Assembly: GCA_910890315.1 (NCBI GenBank)
Contig: CAJVGD010000014.1
Location: forward strand, 372,001 to 436,000
Reading direction: 5' to 3'
DNA length: 64,000 bases
Source of the DNA: Serendipita indica DSM 11827
Lineage: Eukaryota; Basidiomycota; Agaricomycetes; Sebacinales; Serendipitaceae
A program made the position numbers and the translations under genes. Below are positions 1 through 12,772 of the stretch, piece by piece (within the stretch, counting starts at the first letter, position 1; each line of letters opens with the position of its first letter). The notes beneath the pieces were generated by a model, which saw only the letters and a program-made list of their open reading frames with translations, was not told the DNA's origin and ran no database searches.

Positions 1-423
1 GCTTTGGAGAAAGCAATTGCACAGTGGAAACCATACCTTGTCGGTGGCATGGAGGCGAGGATCAATGTGAGCCCAAAAAAGGATAGTTGAGGAGTGCGCT
101 AACTTGGTTTAGGATTTGAATCTCCAGAACAAGTCCGCAGAAGCGCGACGCGGACGGAAGAGCAACGCATCGACGACGACATCGGATACAAAGGCACCGT
201 ACCTAAACTATGTGAACCTCTACGCGACCAAGTAGTCAGTATACAGCATACAATACTTACCTGTATCCCTTTTGCCCATCATAGACATTGATGTCACCTA
301 TGCGCCACCGATGAGCCAATGTCCAGGCACTCATGACGTTATTGAGCGGCCCCAAGGGCATAAAACTCGTACATATTCATACTTCTTATTTTCAAATTCT
401 TTGCTCTCTGTACATTTTGTACC
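1..423. other. Upstream region, no gene seen
   Basis: I see no convincing coding sequence here. The right end must hold the promoter and 5' leader of the GRAM-domain gene whose start codon is at 424. The last 60 bases before that start are T/C-rich, which is usual for fungal leaders. No RNA gene or repeat was recognised. Confidence 0.5.
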
Positions 424-2950
424 ATGTCCCGCACGGCTACTGTAGAGCCCGTCATCCAACTGGAGCCGGCCACGCCCAGTCTCGACGAGGCGCAGCGAGA
501 GAATGACTTGAAGACTTCCCCCGCCACTAGGTCTTTGACGTCTCTCAACTCTTTGGTCCCGTCTGAGCGGATCTCCAATGTCATTAACAAGATTCAGGAA
601 ACGGTTCAGTCGCCAACGACCGCATTCGTTCCTGAGGAACCTGCAACGGTGACCATTACCGATGAGAAGACTGGACTAACGCATGAATTGTCAACGGAGG
701 AGCTCAGGCGTCAGTACGAGGACGAACAAGTCGACCGATTCCTTCGCGTCTTTTCTAGAGTATGTATTCCTATGGCCGACGCCAATTAAACTCAAAAAAA
801 TTGCAGCAAGTAAAAGAGGTTCAAATGCAAGAGGATCTTCCACCCGAGATCCCAGGAAAAGACGACAAGGACGTTCCAAAGGAAGTCCCCGTCTCTCCCA
901 AGGATGCAGAGGATGACGAAAGTGGAGAGGAATGGCGTGTAGACCCAGGTCAATCCGTTCTACCCGCCATCATCTCCCAGACCGTTTCCTCGCCCGTCGC
1001 AGCCGTCAGTAATGCGGCGAGCGTGGTTCAGGAGAGCACGATCCAGGCTGCACAAACTATCAAAGAAAATTCGAACCACACGTATACACTCATCAATGAG
1101 GGTGAATGGCGCGGACGATCCCCGGCCGAGTGGGTCGCAATGGTACGTTTTTAGCACAAGTTTAGTTATGTCTAGCTAATTTCTGCAGAACTTGATTGTT
1201 CCTATCCTCCCGAGGCCTCACCGCAAAACCTACACGTTTACCTTTGGTGGACTACAGGGCACTTTGACTCGGTATGTTTCGGCATTTGGGAATTACATGA
1301 ACTCATATGCATAGACTTTATCTTGCTTGCCAGCCTCTCTACGCTCCATTCATCCAGCGCATGGTCGCATTGATGACCTGGGAGGATCCCCGTCGCAGCT
1401 TCTTCTACTGTGTCGTATGTAAAACACTTTGATACCGAGTATTTCCTTACTTTATGTAGCTCTTCTGGATCCTCTGGTTCTTCGACCTGTTGCTCCCTGC
1501 ATTATTTGCAAGGCTTACCTACTCGCTTCTTCGACGCCGCCTTTTGCCATACCCGACTGCGCAAGAGCTCGTCGAGAGACGGTCGGCCACTGCACGAGCT
1601 GAAATTATGGGTTCTGAGATCCGAGCGTATCTGGACTCTGGAGTCACTGGCGGTGTTGGGATGAAGGATGCCTGGAAGATGTTCCGACTCGCTACTAAGA
1701 ATAAAAAGCAAAAGGCCAAGGATGCGATGGGTAGCAAAGATGCCAAATCCGACTCGACTCCAGACGATGTCGACTATGCTCGCGAAGACGAGGATAGCAA
1801 GCGAGCCGCGCTCGCTGCAATGGAGGAGATTGCCGACTTCCATGAGCGATTTGCAAAGTATGTCTAAATTTGCGTTTGTTTTCCGAATCCTAACACGCCT
1901 GCTTAGCTTATGCCACTGGCGAGATCCTGACGCCTCCATGCGGTATACTATTGTAAGTCCTTGTAGAGTGGCGTCTAAAAATGTCTGACAAGTGCTTAGA
2001 TACTGGGTATCATGGTCATTGTCTCTCTCTTTACGCCAGCCAAGTACGTCGTCAAGGGCATCTATGCTGGAGGTGGCATTGGATTCTGGTTTATTCCCAA
2101 CATCTGGGCTGCCTTGCCACTTGAGCATAGGAGTCGTATTCCAGCACCTCTTGGTGACGTTCCAACCGATGCGGAGTATGCAATGCGTATCATTGGTGAA
2201 CGTGTCGACCGCGGCGAGGCTGTTCTACCTTCTGATCTCCGCAAGAAGAAGGACAAGAAGCGCATTGGTACCCTCAATGGAGACGCGACGAGGAGCGCCA
2301 ATAGTCTATCGCCTTCTACTTTCACCTCGGCAAACAAGTCATCAACGACCATTGGGTCTCAAGACGAGGCAAATGTTGCAGACCCGGGAACTGGTAAAAA
2401 CCCGATGGGTAAGCTTAAAGCCAAAGTCAAGAACGTCGTGTTTGCCGATCAAAAGAAGCGATCGGAGACGCATGATGAGAACGGAGAGCCCTTGCCAGAA
2501 GAGAGTGAGTCACATCTCCTATTCGTTTAACTAGACTAATGACGGCCAGCTTTCCCCGCCAAATATCACGCGTCAATGGGTATGCTCACCCTCACATCCT
2601 CGTCTCTGGCCTTCTATGCCATGATGTCTTCCAATGCCAAGGTTGTTATTCCGCTCAGTGACATTCGTGGTGTGAAAAAGGCCGGTCGTATGGGTGGACT
2701 GCGTATCAGATACGTCGTCCGAGATGGTAGCACGACAACGCCGGGTTCCCCCCGTCGTTCGATGGACACTAATGTGTCCAACGCAGATGGAAGCATTGCC
2801 CAACGTATCCAAGACGAGGACGCGCAAGTCGGGGTTGCCATAAATGGCGAGCCGCTCGAGCGAGAAGAAAAGTTTGGATGGGTCTCTGGCAGAGATGAAC
2901 TCTTTGCCAGGCTTGTCGGATGGGGCAACCGTCGATGGGTCAAGATGTAA
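424..2950 (+). CDS. GRAM-domain membrane protein (GRAMD4-like)
   Basis: Eight exons (424-759, 807-1142, 1189-1271, 1315-1414, 1460-1857, 1907-1952, 2000-2504, 2550-2950) join in frame to a 734-residue protein. The middle has two hydrophobic hairpin-like stretches (around FFYCVLFWILWFFDLLLPAL and the segment after MRYTI containing IMVIVSLFTPAKYVVKG), suggesting insertion in the ER or another organelle membrane. The last exon (FPAKYHASMG ... IPLSDIRGVKKAG ... KFGWVSGRDELFARL) has the look of a GRAM/PH-like lipid-binding module. The order of membrane hairpins then GRAM resembles the GRAMD4 family; a role in membrane contact or lipid sensing is inference. The N-terminal 110 residues are low-complexity. 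Every splice junction matches the GT-AG consensus and the exon lengths sum to a multiple of three, which supports the model. Confidence 0.75.
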
Positions 2951-3121
2951 ACTGCTCTACAAGCAAATGCACGCTGGACGGAAATACACGCATATACCAG
3001 TCATGTCACTCCAAGACACACGTATCACGGCTTGTAACACTATAATTTACTGTACAATGACATACCTTATCCATACATTTTATCGTTAGCCACTTGAAAA
3101 GTAAACCTTGACCTAACCACC

Positions 3122-4067
3122 ATGGCAACTCCGACTGCATCCGCCACAAGAGAATGGCTTCAGCCTTCTAATCGACCAGAGATTATTGATACGTTGATTA
3201 GCGGAGTTGGTTTGTATCGAGTTTCGACGCGACAATAAGCTCAAGGCTGATTGCGACGTCTGCGCAGATCGTTACAACCCTTCGAATGTTGGAATCCTAG
3301 AGGACTACTTGTACCATCAGACTCGAACAAACGAGTACGACTGCCTGGCCAATCTAGCCATCTTAAAATTGTATGCCACCTTGCCAAACGTGTAAAATCG
3401 CTGACAATAGAATTTGCTACACAGATATCAATTCAACACCGTGTTGTACAACGCCGATGTTGTCGTTAATATCCTCCTCAAGGCTCTCACCGCGACACCG
3501 TCGCCTGATTTCAACCTGTGTATGGCGCTCTTGAGCGAAAAGATACCACCATCTGGAGATGAAGCAGATTCAGAGCACGATCCAGCGACGCTTCTTCCAA
3601 TCCTGTCCACGCTTTCGCGGCATCTCCAGGAATGCCAATTTCCGGCATTTTGGAGACTTTACCAAGACGATTCTTTGGCCTATCTCCGTGAAAATTTCAC
3701 CGTCGAAGTTTTGGGCTTTGAAGATGGTATCCGAGAAGTCGTTGTAAGGGCCGTCAAGTCGACATTTACCAAGATTGGAGTGGCGCGGCTGGGCAGCTAT
3801 CTCAACCTTTCGGGTAGGTATCCAGATATATTGGGATAGCTCTAATCGATTGATTTAGGTGATGCGTTGGAAGATTTCATTAACAACGTCGGCTGGTCTC
3901 TTGACGCAAATACTGGCACTGTCACCATCCCGCCCAACCCAGACAATACCGTGCAACCGACCATAATACGGGAGACGATTACATTACCTCGTAAGTGTTT
4001 CGCCTTGGTACCTATGTCTCCTCACAGCACCGTAGAATTGTCGCGCTTGATTGCACATGCCACGTAA
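3122..4067 (+). CDS. eIF3k: Translation initiation factor eIF3 subunit K
   Basis: Five exons (3122-3209, 3268-3370, 3425-3813, 3859-3990, 4036-4067) give 247 residues. The signature is the N-terminal REWLQPSNRPEIIDTLISGV followed by DRYNPSN, LEDYLYHQ and YDCLANLAILKLYQFN, the pattern of eIF3k (human about 218 residues), followed by the helical PCI-like and winged-helix body. The protein is a peripheral subunit of the eIF3 complex on the 40S ribosome. The first intron removes an in-frame stop seen in the unspliced sequence, so splicing there is needed. The gene is convergent with the WD40 gene; stop codons lie 26 bp apart. Confidence 0.9.
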
Positions 4068-4093
4068 CTTCACTATAGTCGTACAAAAAGAGA

Positions 4094-5356
<1,263 letters not shown>

Positions 5357-5467
5357 TAGTTGTCTACAAGAGTACAAGGGAGGATTGCATAATGTTCAAA
5401 AGTATAAGATACGTTCTTCCTTGGTTCACCAGGGAATAAACATCTCTGCGGGATAAACGGCCAATCT

Positions 5468-7372
5468 TCATGAAGAAGGAATCGGAGCCGCTATACGAAG
5501 CACGTAAGACATAGGACGTGAGGACCCACAGATGTTTACTTACGACAGCAAACCTGATCGGCGTCACAGTTTCCGGTTGGACAAGCGACCAAACAACTGC
5601 CGATACGTTCGTCGTCTCCGGCGAGATCCCCAAACTCGGGCTGGATAGTCGCGTTGTGAATATCGTGACGGTGTAGAATCCTGCGAATATCGTATACGGC
5701 ACGCATATAATCCGCTTTCTGCTCCAGCCGAATGTGCACAGACGCGATCGTTCTCGTCTCCGAAAGTTGCCAGACATGAAGCTCGTGGATTGATTCGACA
5801 CCCACGACACGACTGATTTCCTCTCGCACGTCTGCAATGTTCACATTTTCCGGAACGCCTAGGATCTGTTAGTTCATCCCGCACAGAAAAAATGACCATT
5901 CTTGCCTTGTAGGAGGATGAAAGACGCCGACTTGACGAGTGGAAGAGACGAAGAAAAGATGATAACCGTAATAACGAGGGAGATGACCGGGTCCGAATAG
6001 AATCGGTATTTCCATGTCGTAAGCCAAATAATGAGACCGCTAGAGATGACGCCGACGTTTCCGAGGGCATCGCCGAGAACATGCAGTACCAGCGCGCGCA
6101 TGTTCATGCTGCCGTGATGGTGATGTTTCTTGCCACCAGCTTCGGCTTCCTGCTCGTTTGCAGCCCTCGAATGGCTATAAGCCCTAGACACCGAGCCGTG
6201 ACGATGTCCCGCATGGTCGTGGTCATGTTCGTCTTCTTCTTCGTCCAGGACAACAGCATCAGCTACATTGGAAGCACTGGCATCCTGTAGAGGTCGATGA
6301 ATAGACACCGATGTGTTCCGGCGATGTAACTGAGGCGATGACGGTGGAGAGGTCGCGCCAGCATACGACGTAGCAAGATCTTGTGCCTTTGCAATCACAT
6401 ATTGACGATTCTGAATCGGATGTCCGAAAAGAGAGATCGAGTCGCTCGAATCACGACGCTGGCGGACGATATTTACATTTGTAGAGCGTGGCGATGCCAG
6501 TGGAGACCCGGTGGGCGTGGTAGAGGTGTTGATAAGCAGCGGTTGTCGTTCCCCATTTGGTGCAGCGGTGGACGGTGTGGGCATTTTGGGGGCCTCGATA
6601 AATCCGTTGGATGGAGCGTGCCCGTGTCCATGATCGTGTGAATGGCCGTGACCGTGCTCTATACAGGGTGAGTGTGTTAAACATGGGATGATGAGAAACC
6701 TCACCGTGGAAGAGGAAAAGGCCTAGAATGTTGCTCAGGAGGCCTAGAGAGCCGACGACGACGACGAGCTTTGGGTTCGAAATCTCTAAAAGCTGGTCAG
6801 ACGGCGACACGATTGCAAGTGACAGCGTGCGTACCTGGAACCTCGAAGAAGCGTTCGATTGCCTCCATAAAGATGGAAAAGCAGAGCGCGAGAAGAAAGA
6901 CGCCGTTGATAAGAGCTGCAAGAATTTCTGCACGATGCCATCCATAGCTCAAGCTAGACAGCAGGTCTTCAGTCTCCTTTTGCCCAAAAATGGACAAGTC
7001 ACCAACCTGGTACTAGCGCTTCTTCCAGCGAGCTTTTCAAATTATGAGTGACAAATCATGACTTTTAGACGATAAATGCACCTTGATAGCGTAGAGGGCA
7101 ACGATCAGACTCATGACATCGCTGCGGCGGAACAGTCAGCGCACGCTCGAGCCACACGAACGAGCAATTCTGAGGACGCACTTGAGCATATGGAAGCTAT
7201 CCGCAATCAACGCGAGCGATCCGACGGCATATCCTACACAAAAACGAACAGTTTTCAACACGGGCCACACGCAACGCCGCCTGGGAAGACAACCGACCAA
7301 CAATGAGCTCAATAAGGAAGAAGAGACGTCAATAACGAGCAAAATCTTGATCTTAGTAGAGCGAGACGCCAT
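5468..7372 (-). CDS. Zinc transporter of the CDF family (Zrc1/Cot1-like)
   Basis: Transmembrane segments and metal motifs of cation diffusion facilitators are clear: VGYAVGSLALIADSFHML followed by DVMSL, then a His-rich loop (HGHGHSHDHGHGH, and further on HDHDHAGHRHG), the LHVLGDALGNVGV motif with zinc-binding H and D, and a cytosolic C-terminal domain (HELHVWQLSETRTIASVHI). This is the layout of fungal vacuolar zinc/cadmium exporters, which swap Zn2+ for protons into the vacuole. One intron (5859-5905) has a GC donor. In the first exon, KIKILLVID is one base out of frame with the expected LFFLIELIVG near 7320-7330; this looks like a missing base in the assembly. The end is at CCPAPIPSS after the last intron. 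Confidence 0.85.
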
Positions 7373-7727
7373 TCGGGCAAACGGTCGACCGACGAGGTCG
7401 ACGCCAAAGCTTTACCGAGCACAGTAAACCACTGCACATGGGCTTAGAAGGGCTCAGGAAATAAGGAAGAAATGAAAGAGATGTAGAAATTTGTTGTACA
7501 TGTCTGCGCGCCAGGTGACTAGACATTCCATTGCACATTGTCTGAAATCCTAGCCAAAGAGCGAGCATCTTTCCTTCTCAGTCGTCTATTTCTCCATGAT
7601 TGTCGCCACTAATAGGCGGAATCTAGCATACGAAATTGCGACTTGTCATCTGTTAGAGTTTAACCTGTTTGCACGCATCGCTACCCTATATAGGATTCTC
7701 TCAAGGGCGGGCCCCAGGGCCTTAGCT
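7373..7727. other. Intergenic, upstream of the zinc transporter
   Basis: Between the PEX7 stop and the zinc transporter start, both on the minus strand. It should contain the transporter's promoter. I see no clear TATA box, RNA gene or conserved ORF. Confidence 0.4.
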
Positions 7728-8970
7728 TCATAGAGGCGTTCGCCAGAGATGCGTCCGACAGTCCCAGGAGCTACTTGCAATGAGAGACGGATCATTGAGC
7801 GACCATGCACACGCGACAACGAATTCTGTGTGCTTGTCGTAGATGGCAAGCAGACTGGGCATTCCAGGGGGGCGTATTTGTGGACCATCTACTAGGTCTT
7901 AGCGCAATGCAGGTTATCCAGCAGACAGTTACTCACATTCGACAGCTCATATCGTAGCTTGCACTCGCCAATCTATCCGGTGCAAAATTGCTCCATTGGA
8001 CTTTACGCACTGCATATTCATGCCCCGCGAGTTCTTTCACGCATGCGCTCATGTTCCCACCAGCCAAGACTCCAGGATGAGTGGGAACTGGAGGAGCACT
8101 ATCGTTTGGTTTCACCATCCGACGATCCCATATACGCACAAGTCGGTCGACCGATCCCGTGGCAAGGACATGGGGCTGCCATTTATTCCAGTCAAGTGAG
8201 AGGATCTCCGCCTGATGGGCATAGAGTGTGAGTGCTGGTGCTGGGTATGCGAGTGTCGAGGGTGCGCGCAAGTCAAAGAGGTGGACGAGCCCGTCCGAAG
8301 CACACGACACGAGGACGTCGGGTTCGTGTGGCGAGAAGAGTGTTTGGTAGATACATTGATTCGGATGGGCGGGTATCGCTTTGAGCGAATGCGGTCTCTC
8401 GGGCGTCCACTGCCGGACAAGAATCAGAATCATGCCCACCGGCCCATATACAAGAAAGAGAAAGACGCACGATGCGGATTGTACCATCCCAAGAGGCTGA
8501 ACAGAATACAGACTTGTTGATATTTGACCAGTCGAGGCTGTAGACTTCTTTGGTGTGCTCTCGCCAGGCGCGGATGGGGTGTTGCTAATCTGCCACTCTG
8601 CTGAGTCTAGGTCAATGCGCAAATAGTAGTACGTGCGTTGAGTGTGATATCCCATAGTCGAATTGTCCCGTCACCTCCTGCAGTCACGACCTGATTCTCG
8701 TGAATCTCTGACCAGGCGAGATCAAACAGCGCGTCTTGAGTCTCAAATCTGCTCCAATGAGTGTATGTTCTCATTGAAAGGAGATTATACCTACGTTTTA
8801 TCAATCACGGCGTTGTTCGGTGGCGCTAGCGTTGCAACGCTCAGTCGCCCGTTTCCTAGGAGTCCGTAATTTGCAGACGCTGCAATTGCAAGTTTGTTCT
8901 CATAAAACGGTGACCACGCGACGCCGTGGTGTGCAAAAGCAGGTGTCGAGAGTACAGAGACCGGATCCAT
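7728..8970 (-). CDS. PEX7: Peroxisomal targeting signal 2 receptor PEX7
   Basis: The N-terminus HHGVAWSPFYENKLAIAASA then NYGLLGNGRL is diagnostic of Pex7, the WD40 receptor that carries PTS2 proteins to peroxisomes. Blades follow: DLAWSEIHENQVVTAGGDGT, YSLDWSNI, LFSPHEPDVLVSCASDG, LSLDWNKWQPHVLATGSVD, VRKVQWSNFAPDRLASASYD. After MSCR an intron leads to a final blade (DKHTEFVVACAWSLNDPS ... SSSWDGRTHLWRTPL, stop at 7728). That blade is one base out of frame with the spliced upstream exon, at a run of six G on the plus strand (7867-7872; five would restore the frame), so an indel is suspected. The acceptor there is a tandem TAGTAG. The start codon is 17 bp from that of the divergent acyltransferase gene. 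Confidence 0.88.
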
Positions 8971-8987
8971 CTTTGGCTATTACCACC
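8971..8987. promoter_or_regulatory. 17-bp divergent intergenic between PEX7 and the acyltransferase
   Basis: Only 17 bp separate the two start codons. Any promoter for one gene must overlap the coding sequence or 5' exon of the other, unless the acyltransferase uses a leader that reads antisense through PEX7. Both start codons are supported by the N-terminal protein family pattern. Confidence 0.6.
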
Positions 8988-9900
8988 ATGAAACCGCCAA
9001 CGTTAGACAATCTCCTCGCGACGCTCAATCAATCTCCATGGACAGCATATGCGACGTGTGCAGCTATAACACTCACTCTTTACATCTTCTCGCGCCCTCT
9101 GCGGAGTTATGTGCGGATGGGCCTGTTGTACGCAAGTATCGTCCTCTCTTCGTCCTATGGGATCTTGGTTTCGCTCTTTTGTGGTGCAGAGACGAATTAC
9201 ATCTCAACAAAGGCGTTTGCCGACGTATGCGAGTGGACAGTTGGACTGAAATTCGAGGTCGAGGGCAAAGAACATTTGGACATTGGTCCATCCGTGGTAG
9301 TTTACAATCACCAGTCTCTTCTGGACATTGTTTTCATAGGACGTACGTATCTTCCTTTACAGTGTCAACTATACTGACGTGTGTGTTAGGCGCGATGCCC
9401 CGCCGTTCTACCGTGCTCGCGAAAAAGGAGCTCAAGTATGTCCCATTTTTTGGGCAGTACTTATATTTCAGCAACGCCATCTTCGTCGACCGTTCATCCT
9501 CTCAGCACGCGCAATCTCTGGCGTCGCTCCATAAAGCAGCGCAGCAACTCTTGTTCACACAATCCTCGCTACTCGTATTCCCCGAGGGCACAAGGACACT
9601 CAGCAAGGAACATAACATGCGAACCTTTAAAAAGGGCGCTTTCCATGTGGCCATTGAGGCCGGTGTGCCCATCGTCCCTGTAGTGTGCGAAAACCACTGG
9701 AGAATATACAGGCCGGGCGTGTTCAATGGTGGGATGTGCAAGATCTCTGGTTCGTCTACTCTCCTCTAGAGGCACAGACTGATAGGTTCATAGTCCTCCC
9801 ACCAATCTCGACCAAAGGTCTTTCGTCTGCCGACGCGACGCGACTTTCCGAATCGACACGAAACCTCATGCTCGCGGAACTAAATCGCATCTCACAATAG
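8988..9900 (+). CDS. 1-acyl-sn-glycerol-3-phosphate acyltransferase (Slc1-like)
   Basis: Three exons (8988-9342, 9390-9749, 9794-9900) give 273 residues. Two N-terminal hydrophobic segments precede acyltransferase motif I (NHQSLLD, the NHx4D catalytic His/Asp) and motif III (VFPEGTRTLS, with a basic patch). GVPIVPVVCENH is the usual motif IV. This is the PlsC family that acylates lysophosphatidic acid to phosphatidic acid in the ER, as yeast Slc1 does. An in-frame ATG at 8820 would add 56 residues antisense to PEX7 and lacks family similarity, so 8988 is preferred. The last intron ends at the second AG (9793), because using the first would run into a stop. Confidence 0.9.
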
Positions 9901-10063
9901 CTCAGCTCACGTTAATACCATTGGTGTGTGAAAGTCGTATCATGCCCTATCTAGTCCGTCGAATTATAAAAGGGAACAAACGAGTCCGTGTAATCTCGAT
10001 CTAAGCTAATGCAAATGGAATGGAATGGTGGAGAGCCGTTATACCTTAAGGAGGATTGGGGAC

Positions 10064-11309
10064 CTAGTAACCAGCCATGGCGGATGACACATAGTTCATC
10101 ATCTGCTCCATCTGGCTCCTATCCCAGGAGCTCATGGCGGCGTACATCTGCTCCATGGTTGGTGGAGAGGTCGCGGTGCACTCTGCTGCACCCGAGACGA
10201 TGGTCGAGGTCGCATGTTCGCCGGCAGCAGGCGCCGTTGTTGTAGCTTCATATGCTGCGCTTGAGGTCTCGGCTTGACCCTCTGCGGTAGATGAAGCGTA
10301 CTGGCCTTGGCCCTCAACGGTGGAGGATCCAGCGCCCTCGTGGGCAGCGCTCGAGGTTGCCTGTTGGCCCTCTGCAGTAGAGGATTCGGATCCCTGGTAT
10401 GCTTGTGTTGAGGTCGCGTGCTCGCCCTCTGCAGTCGAAGTCGCTTGCTCGCCAGCTTGTCCTTCATAGGCAGATGATGTCTCGCCTGCTTGTCCTTCAT
10501 AGGCAGATGATGTCTCGCCTGCTTGTCCCTCGTACGCGGCACTTGTCTCGCCTGCCTGGCTTTCGCCTCCTGCGTATGCGGAAGAAGTCTCACTGGCTTG
10601 ACCTTCGGCTCCTCCGTAGTACTGCGTCTGCTCAGCGTTACCCTCTACAGGGGTCTCAACCGGGTTGCCGTTATAGTTGCCCCCAGCACCTTCGTAGGAG
10701 GATTGGGTCTGCTCAGCTTGGCCCTCTACAGAGGTCTGCTCAGCTTGGCCCTCTACAGAGGTCTGCTCGCTGCCACCCGCAGAGGAGGATTCACCTCCAT
10801 TGTTGTTATTGTAGCCTCCTCCGTTGTTGTAATTGCCTCCGTTGTTGTAGCTTCCACCCTGGGGTTGCTGGCCATAGCTCGAGTGCCACTCCATACGCGA
10901 GGGCTTAGCCTACATAGCAAAAATGTCAGTACATGAGACCAGTGGAGTGGAGATGTTTGCTATGCAGCCGATGCCTCGAAACTCGGCTGGGTCGTCAAAG
11001 AGCCCAAGGCCGGCAACGAGAGCGAGCCGAGTAGACACGTGACAAGAAGGGAAGAAGGCGTACATCATGCCATGGTGTAAGGTACTGGCCGAGGACGTTG
11101 ATCCCCCACGAGATTGCTGCCGCCGCATTTGCTCCCGCGTGCACGCTACCTCCAACGTTGAGCTCACCGCCCACATTTACATTTGCATTTCCTCCCGCAT
11201 TGGCGCTCCCACCGCCCCCATAATTGTAGTTGTAGTTGGACGTGGGGGCCGCCGAGACGGATGACACGCAGAGGACAAGCGAGGTAGCGACGAGAGATTG
11301 GAGATGCAT
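10064..11309 (-). CDS. Secreted low-complexity repeat protein
   Basis: The start at 11309 gives a signal peptide (MHLQSLVATSLVLCVSSVSA, cut before APT), then YNYNYGGGG and Gly/Asn/Ala-rich stretches. After one intron the large 3' exon encodes Tyr/Gly/Asn-rich and then Glu/Gly/Ser/Thr repeats (EGQAGETSSAY and variants, TSVEGQAEQ twice). The C-terminus is less repetitive (EQMYAAMSSWDRSQMEQMM). No enzyme domain is visible. It is likely an extracellular or cell-wall structural protein; the function is unknown. An internal tandem repeat of a 33-bp unit makes the gene prone to length variation. A TATA box lies about 175 bp upstream. Confidence 0.65.
10456..10554. repeat. 33-bp tandem repeat inside the secreted protein gene
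   Basis: Three in-frame units of 33 bp (10456-10488, 10489-10521, 10522-10554). The first two are nearly identical and the third is diverged. On the minus strand each encodes an 11-residue unit, EGQAGETSSAY or a close variant. Confidence 0.85.
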
Positions 11310-12370
11310 TTTGTAGAATAGTCGAGAAGAAGAGTTGTGTAGAGAATGTGAATGAAAGTAAAGAAAGAGTGACTATGCACTGATAGTTTGAAAGAAGAAA
11401 GGACAAGTAAAAACCCGAGTCGACGGGAAATAGGGGCAGATAGACGAGAGAAGTGAGGAATGTGAGCCAAGAGGTGCGCTGGCTATATAGCGCCAGTCGG
11501 AGAACAAGAGCCCCATTCGACATCGAGTCGGTTGCCGACACAACAGACACCTGACGGCGGCGCGTCTTGTTGAGCGTCGGCAACGGAAAGATACAATCGC
11601 ATCGTTTCTTATTGTACCGCCTTTGGTAGCCATGTTTCAGATCGACGTGTCCCAAAAATACACGGGCGAACGCTTGCCATATACTGCTAGTCTGACATCA
11701 TTGTTCGTGGGTCCTGGGATGTCTGTCTGTACATCGAATACGTATCATTTCATGAATTTCTGAATATGGTAATAGACCGAGGAAGGATGCAAGTCCCGGA
11801 CATTCCCTGACTATCGACTTCTGCCTGGTATGGCAGACAACCCGCAATTACCAGGTGATTTGGTCCTTTCTGCTCGGGGACCAAGCTGTATCACTGTTGA
11901 TTGATCGGTCGCAGTTGGGCGGATCGGCCTGAAGGGTTAGTCAGACGAGCAAGTACAGTCTCCTGGTTATCACAGTATCAAACACGGTGATCGTACTTCT
12001 TCCTCATCACATGGCTCGCATCGTCCAGATTCCAGCATGGCCTCAGGTCCGTTGACATGCACCTCTACTTACCCCACTGACGTAGGTCTGATTGGATGCG
12101 AATGGCAAGTTTCAATATCGGTCACGGGTTTCTTGTTATGCTGAGATATCAGCGCTGTCCGGAACTTGAAAGAGTGAGCCTATACCTCGAATGATGTTTT
12201 TAAGTCTCCACTATGGGATGCAGGCTCTTTACCCATGGAAACTGAGCAATAGTCTTATCTTATACATGCAAAGATAATTCCACGACTGTAATTTCCATGG
12301 GTAGGCACTGCATTCCACCGGGACCATGGATATGTTCTCTACATCACATCCACCTCTCGGCTGAGTGTAC
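11310..12370. other. Promoter region, then gene-free start of the island
   Basis: The first 200-350 bp form the upstream region of the secreted protein gene. The remainder, to 12370, contains no ORF with protein-family character and no recognised transposon. It opens the gene-poor stretch that reaches 17794. Confidence 0.5.
11484..11489 (-). promoter_or_regulatory. TATA box within an imperfect palindrome
   Basis: The sequence CTGGCTATATAGCGCCAG (11479-11496) puts TATATA at the centre of an almost symmetric GC-flanked element. It lies about 175 bp before the secreted repeat protein's start codon, in the right place for a core promoter with a long leader. Confidence 0.45.
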
Positions 12371-12772
12371 CTAAAGTCCCAAAGATAGTGAAGATATGTT
12401 TGTCGTTGCTAAGAATAGGCTATACGACAACAGCAGTAGATCAGCCATCGCGCACAACAGATTTAAAACGAAGGAAAATACCGTTCATCACTACTCCAGA
12501 TAGGTTCTATACCTTGAATATAGAATTTAGCCCATACGAGAGGGCGGCTAGGCCAAAGTGACATACTTTTGGAGGGAGTATGAGTCGCCATTCCATGTTC
12601 ATTGCAGCCCAGCCGAGGCGTTACACGAAAGACACATTCTGCTTGGACTATAGTTGGTTGCTCCCTTCGGTAAGCCGCGGAGCGCAAGTACAGAGCTGCA
12701 CAGTCGCAAGAGTAAGCGACAAGATCATAAGGAAAAAGAGAAGGAGGAAAACATACAAATTCTGGATCCCAT
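12371..12772 (-). CDS. Small four-exon gene of unknown family, copy A
   Basis: Not recognised. Reading the minus strand: exon 1 12757-12772 (16 nt), exon 2 12567-12695 (129 nt), exon 3 12482-12512 (31 nt), exon 4 12371-12419 (49 nt). The introns are 61, 54 and 62 nt with GT-AG ends and phases 1, 1 and 2. The product would be 74 residues: MGSRIS, LYLRSAAYRREQPTIVQ, two Cys in the middle, then IEPIWSSDER and LFLATTNISSLSLGL. There is no signal peptide or membrane segment. A TATAAAA lies about 40 bp upstream of the ATG (12810-12816). Copies B and C share the exon plan, which is the main support. Another ATG slightly upstream reads a different frame and is not shared. Confidence 0.55.

Noticed and set aside
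8820-8987. Upstream in-frame ATG extending the acyltransferase by 56 residues.
   Set aside because: The extension lies antisense to the conserved PEX7 N-terminus and has no acyltransferase family pattern.
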